Source: Herbiconiux flava
GTDB lineage: Bacteria > Actinomycetota > Actinomycetes > Actinomycetales > Microbacteriaceae
DNA: 64,000 nucleotides
Direction: 5' to 3'
Assembly (NCBI RefSeq): GCF_013409865.1
Contig: NZ_JACCBM010000001.1
Span: 434,001-498,000 of the forward strand
How positions within the stretch are numbered: the stretch's first letter is position 1; the number at the start of each line of letters is the position of its first letter. Made by a program: the position numbers and the translations under genes. This document shows positions 7,522 through 16,140 of this stretch, in pieces. The notes beneath the pieces were generated by a model that ran no database searches, was not told the origin of the DNA, and saw only the letters and a program-made list of their open reading frames with translations.

Positions 7522-8268
7522 ATCACTGACGACATCGGCCCCCGCCTCCGCGCGGCGCGCATCTCCCAAGGGCTCAGCCTCCGCAGCGTCGCCACGGCCC
7601 TCGGGGTGTCGGCGAGCCTGATCTCGCAGGTCGAGACCGGCAAGACGCAACCGTCGGTGAGCACGCTCTACGCGCTCGTCAACCACCTCGGCATGTCGTT
7701 CGACGACCTCATGGCGGGCAGCGCCCGCGGCTCGGCCCCGGTTCCGGCGGCCTCCGCCGGCTCGTCCGCGCCCGTCGCGGTCGACGCTCCGGCGTCACTC
7801 CCGCTGAACGTCGAGCAGCTCGGCAGCTCGGTCCCGCCGCTGCAGCGCGGCACCGACAACCCGGTGCTCGAGATGGAGAACGGTGTGCGCTGGGAGCGTC
7901 TCGCCGCGAGCCGCGAGGGCGCGGTCGATCCGCTGCTCGTCACCTACGAGCCGGGGGCGTCGAGCTCGATCGAGGGCCGCATGATGCGGCACAGCGGCGT
8001 CGAGTACGCCTACCTGCTCTCGGGTGAGCTCACGGTGAAGCTCGACTTCGACACTTTCGTGCTGCGGGCGGGCGACTCGCTCAGCTTCGACTCGGTGCGA
8101 CCGCACCTCTACCTCAACGAGGGCTCGGTGCCCGCGAAGGGCCTCTGGTTCGTGGTGGGTCGCCGGGAGTTCTCGCAGGAGATGGCGCCGTCGGGCCAGC
8201 CCGAGCGCGCCGGCGAGAACCTCGCCTCGGCCGTCGACGTGCTGCAGGCGATGGACCGCCTGGCCTGA
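7522..8268 (+). CDS. XRE-family regulator with C-terminal cupin domain; probable ATC start
   Basis: About 248 residues: an N-terminal helix-turn-helix (RLRAARISQGLSLRSVATAL, then SASLISQVETGKTQPSVSTL), an Ala/Ser-rich linker, and a cupin (MMRHSGVEYAYLLSGEL, LRAGDSLSFDSVRPH). XRE-cupin proteins sense small ligands and control adjacent catabolic genes. No ATG, GTG or TTG lies in frame between the TATACT promoter and the HTH. A GAGGAG sequence stands 8 nt before an ATC at 7522, which would give a start Met-TDDIGPRLR, a normal N-terminus for this family. The alternative GTG at 7390 would add about 44 unrelated residues upstream of the promoter. It is divergent from the SDR operon and likely autoregulates. 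Confidence 0.8.
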   Translation: MTDDIGPRLRAARISQGLSLRSVATALGVSASLISQVETGKTQPSVSTLYALVNHLGMSFDDLMAGSARGSAPVPAASAGSSAPVAVDAPASLPLNVEQLGSSVPPLQRGTDNPVLEMENGVRWERLAASREGAVDPLLVTYEPGASSSIEGRMMRHSGVEYAYLLSGELTVKLDFDTFVLRAGDSLSFDSVRPHLYLNEGSVPAKGLWFVVGRREFSQEMAPSGQPERAGENLASAVDVLQAMDRLA

Positions 8269-8299
8269 CGCCGGGCGGCCCATCTCCGCAGAGCCTGAA

Positions 8300-9646
8300 T
8301 CAGACCAGGATCGACAGCGGGTTCTCGACCGCCTGCTGGAACGCCGCCAGCCACCGCGCCGCCAGCGCCCCGTCGACCGCCCGGTGGTCGACCGAGAGCG
8401 TGCAGCGCATCACGGTCGCCACGGCGAGCTCTCCGTCGACGACAACCGGCTGCGGCTTCGCCGCGCCCACTGCGAGGATGCCCGAGTGCGGCGGGTTCAG
8501 GATCGCCGCGAACTCCAGCGTGCCGTACATGCCGAGGTTCGACACCGAGAAGCTGCCGCCCTCGAGCTCGCTCTGCTTGAGCTTCTTCGCTTTGGCGCGT
8601 CCGGCCAGATCCGCCACCGCCGTGCTGACCGAGCTGAGGCTGCGCGCGTCCACCCCGCGCACCACGGGGGTGACGAGGCCGCCGTCGGTGGCCACGGCGA
8701 CGGCGATGTCGACCGAGGGATGCACGCGCATCCCCTCGTCGCTCCACGTGACGTTGGCCTCGGGCACCGCCTGGAACGCGGCGGCCACCGCCTTGAGCAC
8801 GAAGTCGTTCACCGAGACGCGCACGCTCGAGGTCTCGTTGACGCGGGCGCGCAGCGCGAGCAGCTCGTCGACCCGGCACTCGGCCGTGAGGTAGAAGTGC
8901 GGCACGGTCGACTTGCTCTCGGTGAGCCGCCGCGCGATGGCCTTGCGCATCGCGGTGTGCGGCACGAGCTCGGTGCCGTCGGGCGAGGTGGTCTCCGGGT
9001 CGACGGATGCGCGTTCCGCCGCCGGGGCCGCCGCCGCCGCCGGGGCGGCGACCGAGGGGACGACCGCCTCCTCGACGTCCCGGCGGACGATGCGGCCGCC
9101 GGGTCCCGTGCCGGTGATCGCCGCCGGATCGAGTCCTCGCTCCTTCGCCAGCTTCCGGGCGATGGGGCTCACGAACAGGCGGGCGGAGTCGCTCTGAGGC
9201 GCTTCCTCCGAAGCAGCGGAAGCCGCAGCGGGCGCAGCCGGGGCCGCTGGGGCCGCCTCCTCGGCCGCCGCCTCGAGCGACGCGGCCTCCACGACCGGCG
9301 TGCCGCCGTCGGGGTCGCGCTCGGTCGCGTCCGGCGCCGAGTCGGGCCCGGTGACGGCGGCCGCCGGCGCCTGCCCGAGGGCCGCGTCGATGTCGGCGTC
9401 GGTCTCGCCCTCGCTGATCAGCACCGCGATCGGCGCCCCGATCTCCCCGGCCTGACCGGGCTCGAGCAGCACGCGTCCGACGACCCCCGCATCCTCGGAG
9501 TTGTACTCCACGACGGCCTTCTCGGTCTCGATCTCGGCGAGCGGGTCGCCCACGGCGACGGTCTGCCCGGGCGTCACGAGCCAGCTCGCGATCGCGGCCT
9601 CTTCCGAGCCCGCCAGAACACTGGGCATGCGGATGATCGTCGCCAT
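8300..9646 (-). CDS. Dihydrolipoamide acyltransferase (E2) of a 2-oxo-acid/acetoin dehydrogenase complex
   Basis: A 448-residue E2 protein. The N-terminal lipoyl domain carries the lipoylated Lys43 in IETEKAVVEY. An Ala/Pro/Glu-rich linker leads to the peripheral subunit-binding domain (VSPIARKLAKERGLDPAAITGTG), a second linker, and the acyltransferase domain ending in DHRAVDG with catalytic His421 and Asp425. One lipoyl domain suits acetoin or branched-chain complexes. It lies 1 nt after the E1 gene in the same operon and would transfer the acyl group from the E1 product to CoA. No E3 (lipoamide dehydrogenase) is encoded nearby, so the housekeeping E3 is presumably shared. Confidence 0.92.
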   Translation of the reverse strand: MATIIRMPSVLAGSEEAAIASWLVTPGQTVAVGDPLAEIETEKAVVEYNSEDAGVVGRVLLEPGQAGEIGAPIAVLISEGETDADIDAALGQAPAAAVTGPDSAPDATERDPDGGTPVVEAASLEAAAEEAAPAAPAAPAAASAASEEAPQSDSARLFVSPIARKLAKERGLDPAAITGTGPGGRIVRRDVEEAVVPSVAAPAAAAAPAAERASVDPETTSPDGTELVPHTAMRKAIARRLTESKSTVPHFYLTAECRVDELLALRARVNETSSVRVSVNDFVLKAVAAAFQAVPEANVTWSDEGMRVHPSVDIAVAVATDGGLVTPVVRGVDARSLSSVSTAVADLAGRAKAKKLKQSELEGGSFSVSNLGMYGTLEFAAILNPPHSGILAVGAAKPQPVVVDGELAVATVMRCTLSVDHRAVDGALAARWLAAFQQAVENPLSILV

Positions 9647-9647
9647 C

Positions 9648-11876
9648 TCAGGCCCCCTTCCCGAATGCGGCGCGCACCCGTTCGAGCCCGACGACCACGT
9701 CGTCGGCCTTGGCGATGGCGGCCCGTTCCAGCACCTTCGAGATGCTCGGCGAGGCCTCGGAACCGGTGACCCGCTGCACGGGCTGGTCGAGCCAGTCGAA
9801 GTAGCGGCGCTGGATCTCGTCGGCGAGCCACGCGCCGTACGAGGTGCCCTGCGCGCCCTGCTCCACGATCAGCACGGCGTTGGTCTTCTTGATCGACTCG
9901 CCCACGGTGTCCCAGTCGAGCGAGGCGCGGTCGAGGAAGCGCAGGTCGATCAGCTCGGCGTCGATGCCCGTCTGCTCGATCGCCTTGGCGCTCTCGCCCA
10001 CCATCGACAGGTAGCTGATCACGGTGACGTCGGAGCCCGAGCGCCGCACCGCGGCGGTGCCGAACGGGATCTGGTGGTCCAGGTCGTCCGGGATCTCGCC
10101 CGACTCGGCGTAGAGGTCGACGTGCTCGATCATCAGCACCGGGTCGTCGATGGCGAGCGCGGCGTTCATCAGCCCGACGTAGTCGAAGGGGGTCGAGGCG
10201 GCCATGATGCGCCAGCCGGGGCTGGTGGCGAAGATGCCCGCCGGGTCCATCAGGTGCTGCGAGCCGTAGCCCGAGCCCATGGCGATCTTGGTGCGCAGCA
10301 CGAGCGGAACCGGGTTGTCGCCGCCGAACATGTGCCGCGCCTTGCCGATCTGGTTGAACACCTGGTCGGCGGCGACCCACATGAAGTCGGGGTACATGAA
10401 CTCCACGACGGGCCGGTAGCGGCCGTCGAGCGCGATGCCGCCGCCGAGGCCGGCGAAGGCGTTCTCGCTGATCGGGGTGCCGAGCACCCGCCCCGGGTAC
10501 TTCTCCGACAGCCCCTTGGTGGCGCCGTTCGTGCCGCCCTTGAGACGGTGGATGTCCTCACCGAGCACCACGATGCGGTCGTCCTCGCCCATCCGGCGGT
10601 CCATCACCGCGGCCACCGCGTCGACGAACTTGCCCTTGCTGGTGCCGCCCGTGTAGTCGGCCTGCTCGAGCGTGTCGGCGTCGGCGATCTCCGAGAGGTC
10701 GCCGCGGATGCCCACGTCCACGAAGCCCGGATCGGGCCAGAGCTCGGGGCGGATGCGCTTCACCCCCGGCTTGCCGTCGGGGTCGGGCTCGGTCAGGGCG
10801 TCGACCGCGAGGCGCACGGCCTCCTGGGCCTGCGAGCGCACGGCGGCGAGCCCGTCGTCGTCGATGCGGCCGAGGGCGGTGAGCTCCCGCGCCATCCGGA
10901 GGAGCGGGTCGCGGTCGCGCCAGGACTGCTCCTCCTCCTTGCTGCGGTAGCCGAAGGCGCTGCCGGGGTACGGGCCGTTCTGGTGGAAGTAGCGGTAGAC
11001 CTCGACCTCGATCACGGCAGGGCCGTCGCCGGCACGCATCCGCTCGCTCGCCTGCTCCATCGCGAGGTGCACGGCCAGCGGGTCCATGCCGTCGACCCGC
11101 CAGGCGGGGATGTCGAAGCCGAGCGCGCGGGCCGAGAGCCGCGGCTCGGCGGTCACCTCGCTGACATGCGTGGAGACGGCGTAGAGGTTGTTCTCGATGA
11201 AGAAGCAGAACGGCAGCTTCCACGCGGCGGCGAGGTTCATCGACTCGAGCACCGAGCCGATGTTCACGGCGCCGTCGCCGAAGTAGCTGACGGTGAGGTC
11301 GGAGCCGCCGTCGGAGGCTGAGGCGGAACCCGCCTGCTTCTCGGCCCAGGCGTGCCTCTGCGCCCAGGCGTTGCCCGCGCCGAGCGGCACGCCGCCGCCC
11401 ACGATCGCGTTGGTGCCGAGCGCCCCCGCCTCGTGCCACTGCAGGTGCATCGAGCCGCCGCGCCCCCGGCAGTAGCCCTGGGCGAGGCCGAGGATCTCGG
11501 CGAGCGTCTTCTGCAGCACCTCCTGCACCGCAGGGGTGACGAGCGCCGTCGGGTCGAGCCCCTCGGGCGCGACGTGCGCCAGCGCCTTGGCGAGGAACTG
11601 GTGGTGCCCTCGGTGCGAGCCGTTCACGCCGTCGCTCGAGCGCAGCCCCACGATGGATCCGACGGCGCCGCCCTCCTGGCCGATGCTCGAGTGCGCGGGG
11701 CCGTGCACCAGGCCGGCGCCGGCGAGCTCGAGCACCGCCTCCTCGAAGGCGCGGATGAGGTGCAGCTGACCGAGCATCGTGTCGAGGAGGGCCGGATCGG
11801 CGGCCTTCCAGTCAGCGGCGGTCGTGCTCAGCTCGACCCAGGGCGAGCCGGGCTGGAGGCGTTTCTCGCGAGGCAT
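9648..11876 (-). CDS. Fused alpha-beta E1 component, thiamine-diphosphate-dependent 2-oxo-acid/acetoin-type dehydrogenase
   Basis: A 742-residue fusion of E1-alpha (about residues 35-380) and E1-beta (about 410-740). The ThDP-binding motif begins with GDGAVN at residue 200 and ends in FIENN. The alpha part has AHSSIGQEGGAVG and RGRGGSMHL; the beta part begins TSKGKFVDAVAAVM and includes VVLGEDI and a late-domain VIVEQGAQG-like strand. Alpha and beta are separate genes in most Gram-positive complexes, so the single chain is a notable form. AAAGGAG precedes the ATG. With the downstream E2 it would decarboxylate a 2-oxo acid or cleave acetoin-like ketols; the true substrate cannot be read from sequence. 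Confidence 0.9.
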   Translation of the reverse strand: MPREKRLQPGSPWVELSTTAADWKAADPALLDTMLGQLHLIRAFEEAVLELAGAGLVHGPAHSSIGQEGGAVGSIVGLRSSDGVNGSHRGHHQFLAKALAHVAPEGLDPTALVTPAVQEVLQKTLAEILGLAQGYCRGRGGSMHLQWHEAGALGTNAIVGGGVPLGAGNAWAQRHAWAEKQAGSASASDGGSDLTVSYFGDGAVNIGSVLESMNLAAAWKLPFCFFIENNLYAVSTHVSEVTAEPRLSARALGFDIPAWRVDGMDPLAVHLAMEQASERMRAGDGPAVIEVEVYRYFHQNGPYPGSAFGYRSKEEEQSWRDRDPLLRMARELTALGRIDDDGLAAVRSQAQEAVRLAVDALTEPDPDGKPGVKRIRPELWPDPGFVDVGIRGDLSEIADADTLEQADYTGGTSKGKFVDAVAAVMDRRMGEDDRIVVLGEDIHRLKGGTNGATKGLSEKYPGRVLGTPISENAFAGLGGGIALDGRYRPVVEFMYPDFMWVAADQVFNQIGKARHMFGGDNPVPLVLRTKIAMGSGYGSQHLMDPAGIFATSPGWRIMAASTPFDYVGLMNAALAIDDPVLMIEHVDLYAESGEIPDDLDHQIPFGTAAVRRSGSDVTVISYLSMVGESAKAIEQTGIDAELIDLRFLDRASLDWDTVGESIKKTNAVLIVEQGAQGTSYGAWLADEIQRRYFDWLDQPVQRVTGSEASPSISKVLERAAIAKADDVVVGLERVRAAFGKGA

Positions 11877-11931
11877 TGCAGGTGCTCCTTTGCACGGGGG
11901 TGAAGCCGGTTGCTCAGCAGACTAGGTCGTG

Positions 11932-11995
11932 AATGGATCCATTGCAACCCTTTCGCTCCGAAAGCAGGGAAGCTATCGTGGCCAGTGGATACATT
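11932..11995. promoter_or_regulatory. Candidate GntR operator pair between E1 and VOC genes
   Basis: AATGGATCCATT at 11932-11943 is a perfect 12-bp palindrome, and a related TGGATACATT lies at 11986-11995. They flank a plausible plus-strand -10 (TATCGT, 11974-11979) in the divergent E1/VOC gap. A GntR-family gene follows the VOC gene, and FCD-type GntR proteins bind short palindromes of this form. Assignment is inferred from position. Confidence 0.4.
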
Positions 11996-12013
11996 CATCG
12001 CGAGGAGGCGACC

Positions 12014-12538
12014 GTGGCCCTACCCGGACTCCGAGGTGCCGAGCACCTGGGCTTCACCGTTCCCGACCTCGAGGAGGCCCACCGCTTCTTCGTCGACGTG
12101 ATCGGCTGCACGCACGTCTACACGCTCCCCGCGATGCGCCGCGACGACGACTGGATGTGGGACCACCTGAACGTCGATCCGCGGAGCGTCGTGCGGGAGA
12201 TCCGCTTCTACCGCTGCGGTCACGGCCCGAACTTCGAGGTCTTCGAGTACGAGCCCGCCGCCGACCAGCGGCCGCAGCCGCGCAACAGCGACCTCGGCGG
12301 GCACCACGTCGCGTTCTACGTCGACGACCTCGACGTGGCCGTTGGGGCACTGGAGGAGGCGGGCATCCGGATTCTCGGCGCACCCACCGCGAGCCGCAAC
12401 GCCTCGGAGGGCCAGCGCTGGGTCTACTTCCTGAGCCCCTGGGGCATGCAGTTCGAACTCGTCAGCTACCCGCACGGCAAGCAGTACGAGCAGGAGGCCG
12501 AGGTGCGCCTCTGGCACCCCGCTCGCCCGGCGGAATGA
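12014..12538 (+). CDS. VOC-family protein (two-module, dioxygenase-like)
   Basis: A 174-residue VOC protein. LPGLRGAEHLGFTVPDLEEA begins the first module, and GGHHVAFYVDDLDVAVGALEEAG begins the second, which ends with SPWGMQFELVSYPHG. Metal-ligand candidates are His in AEHLGF, the Glu of NFEVFEYE, His in GHHVAF, and Glu of QFELV. The GTG at 12014 is preferred over an earlier in-frame start because GAGGAGG lies 5 nt upstream and earlier initiation would extend through the promoter. It is the third VOC protein of the island and is followed after 22 nt by the GntR regulator. Confidence 0.85.
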   Translation: MALPGLRGAEHLGFTVPDLEEAHRFFVDVIGCTHVYTLPAMRRDDDWMWDHLNVDPRSVVREIRFYRCGHGPNFEVFEYEPAADQRPQPRNSDLGGHHVAFYVDDLDVAVGALEEAGIRILGAPTASRNASEGQRWVYFLSPWGMQFELVSYPHGKQYEQEAEVRLWHPARPAE

Positions 12539-12546
12539 CCCGCGGT

Positions 12547-12552
12547 TAGTAT
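12547..12552 (+). promoter_or_regulatory. -10 box for a leaderless GntR transcript
   Basis: TAGTAT lies 8 nt before the ATG at 12561, with no ribosome-binding site between, so the regulator can be transcribed on its own as a leaderless mRNA in addition to read-through from the VOC gene. Confidence 0.45.
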
Positions 12553-12560
12553 TCGAGGCG

Positions 12561-13243
12561 ATGACCGACACCAGCGTCACCCGTGACACCGCGTACCGCG
12601 ACAACGTCGCGAGCCACCGCATCGCCGAGAGCCTGCGCCGCGAGATCCTCGGCGGAGCCCTCGCGCCCGGCACGCGCCTGCGGCAGGAGGACCTGGCCGA
12701 ACGCTTCGGAGCGAGCCGCATCCCCGCTCGCGAGGCCATCCGGATGCTCGCCGCCGACGGCCTCGTCACCCTCGTCGCCAACTCCGGCGCCTGGGTGTCG
12801 CGACTGAGCCTCGAGGAGTGCGTCGAGGCCTACTCGATCCGCGAGCGGCTGGAGCCGCTGCTGCTGCGCCGGAGCCTCGAGCACCTCTCCGTCGAACAGC
12901 TCGACCGGCTGGCCGAGCTGGCCGACGGGATGGAGGCCAACACCGACGTCGACGCCTTCATGGCCGACGACCGCGAGTTCCACCTGCTGAGCTACGCCGG
13001 CGCGGCGACGGGCGAGCTCTGGCAGATCATCCACCGGCTCTGGAACACCACGCAGCACTATCGCCGGGCGTACGCCACGCTCGTCGGCGTCACGGGCATC
13101 GGGGTGACCCACCTCGAGCACCATCTGCTGGTCGACTGTCTGCGGCGGGGTGATCCGGATGACGCCGAGCGGGTGCTGGTCACCCACATCCGGCGCACCC
13201 GGCTCGAGCTGGTGAAGCACCCGGAGCTGTTCGCGAGCGACGC

Positions 13244-13247
<4 letters not shown>
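12561..13247 (+). CDS. GntR-family transcriptional regulator, FCD (FadR-like) subfamily
   Basis: A 228-residue regulator. The N-terminal winged helix spans about residues 18-85 (LRREILGGALAPGTRLRQED, then RFGASRIPAREAIRMLAADGLV), followed by the all-helical FCD ligand domain (YSIRERLEPLLLRRSL, DREFHLLSYAGA, HLEHHLLVDCLRRGD). The histidines and aspartate of the FCD metal/ligand pocket are recognisable. FCD regulators respond to organic acids or sugar acids. Its position, next to a VOC gene and opposite the E1/E2 operon and ligase, suggests it controls those units. The stop of the convergent ligase gene overlaps its own stop by 4 nt. Confidence 0.9.
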
Positions 13248-14953
<1,706 letters not shown>

Positions 14954-14982
14954 GGATCCAGTCTGGCCCACACGCGCAGGGG

Positions 14983-16008
14983 CTAGGCGAGCAGCAGTGC
15001 GATGTTCTCCGGCGAGCGCTCCAGCTCGCCGGCCTCGATCCGGCGGGCCAGCTCGACCACGCGCTCGTTCGCCGGCGCGCTGCCACCCCGCTCCCGCTGC
15101 ACGTCGACGACGAGGCCGTTGATCTCGTGCACCTCGTTGCGGCGGCCCTTCATCCAGTCCTGGAGCGAGGTCGTGCGGGTGGTGGGCGAGGAGAAACGCC
15201 GGAGCACCTGCTCGAACAGCTGCTCGGCGAACACCTCGGGGTTCGTGAGGTCGGCGTCGGTCATGCCGAAGATGGGCCGCAGGGCGACGCCCGAGTCGAC
15301 GGCCGCCCGGGCCGCCTCGGTGCCGCAGCGCAGCATGAACTCGTACATCCCGGGCACCTGGATGGCCTTCGCGAGCTCGAGGTCGAGGATGGCCGAGGGC
15401 ACCAGCTCGGCCGCGTTGACGATCAGCTTGCCCCACTTCGACGAGCGGATGTCGTCGGAGACCTCGACCGTCCCGGCGTGCCGCAGAACCTCGGCGACCT
15501 CCTGCTCGCGCCCGATCACGGCCGGGTGGATGCCCCCGATCGCGAACCACGCCTCCTCGGGCGGGGTCTCGCGGTTGCAGACCCCCGGCTCCCACATGTT
15601 CGACGCCACCTCGATCACGGCGCCGACCGCGCGCTCCGGACCCATCACGTCGGCGATGTCGTCGACCGACATGCCGTTCTGAAGCCCGACGACGAGCCCG
15701 TCGGGCTTCACGAGCGGCTTGATCAGCTCGCAGGCCCACCGGGTGTCGTAGGCCTTGACGACGACGAAGACGATGTCGAAGGGCTCCCGCAGCGTCGCGA
15801 CCTCGAACAGGTCGTAGGCCTTCACCGCCGTGTTCTCGGTGCGGTCGGGCATCTTCACCGTGATGCCGTGCTCGCGCATGGCGGCCACGTGGGCCGGCCA
15901 CTGCTCGATGAAGGTGACGTCGTGACCGGCGCGGGTGAGGTCGGCGGCGATCGCCGCGCCGTTGGCACCGGTGCCGACGAAGGCGATGCGGGGGGTGTCG
16001 ATCGACAT
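14983..16008 (-). CDS. Ketopantoate-reductase (ApbA/PanE)-family oxidoreductase
   Basis: A 341-residue NAD(P)-dependent enzyme with an N-terminal Rossmann motif (IAFVGTGANGAAIAADL), VVVKAYDT, the GLQNG strand, and the catalytic lysine region SSKWGKLIVNA leading into the helical C-terminal domain. True PanE makes pantoate, but paralogues inside catabolic operons reduce or oxidise other 2-oxo/2-hydroxy acids; this copy is more likely catabolic given its CoA-ligase partner. GGAG precedes the ATG. It is the first gene of the KPR-ligase transcription unit, and TGTTCA repeats lie in its upstream region. Confidence 0.85.
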   Translation of the reverse strand: MSIDTPRIAFVGTGANGAAIAADLTRAGHDVTFIEQWPAHVAAMREHGITVKMPDRTENTAVKAYDLFEVATLREPFDIVFVVVKAYDTRWACELIKPLVKPDGLVVGLQNGMSVDDIADVMGPERAVGAVIEVASNMWEPGVCNRETPPEEAWFAIGGIHPAVIGREQEVAEVLRHAGTVEVSDDIRSSKWGKLIVNAAELVPSAILDLELAKAIQVPGMYEFMLRCGTEAARAAVDSGVALRPIFGMTDADLTNPEVFAEQLFEQVLRRFSSPTTRTTSLQDWMKGRRNEVHEINGLVVDVQRERGGSAPANERVVELARRIEAGELERSPENIALLLA

Positions 16009-16022
16009 TGATCTGCTCCATC

Positions 16023-16048
16023 TGTTCAGCTGGACTGCACGTTGTTCA
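16023..16048. promoter_or_regulatory. Paired TGTTCA repeats upstream of the ketopantoate-reductase-like gene
   Basis: TGTTCA at 16023-16028 and 16043-16048, 20 nt apart, lie 15-40 nt upstream of the minus-strand ATG at 16008. The arrangement matches the pair upstream of the SDR operon. The rest of this 132-nt gap holds the leaderless promoter of the next plus-strand gene. Confidence 0.3.
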
Positions 16049-16128
16049 ACGCTACTACAGCGATAGTCGCACGGAGGGGCTCATGTTTCGATCAATCGAC
16101 GATTCGGGCCGAGCGTCGGAGACCCTCG

Positions 16129-16134
16129 TAGGGT
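16129..16134 (+). promoter_or_regulatory. -10 box for a leaderless transcript of the amide-ligase operon
   Basis: TAGGGT lies 6 nt before the ATG at 16141 and no Shine-Dalgarno sequence is present, so the three-gene operon probably starts as a leaderless mRNA. Confidence 0.5.
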
Positions 16135-16140
16135 GAGCCC

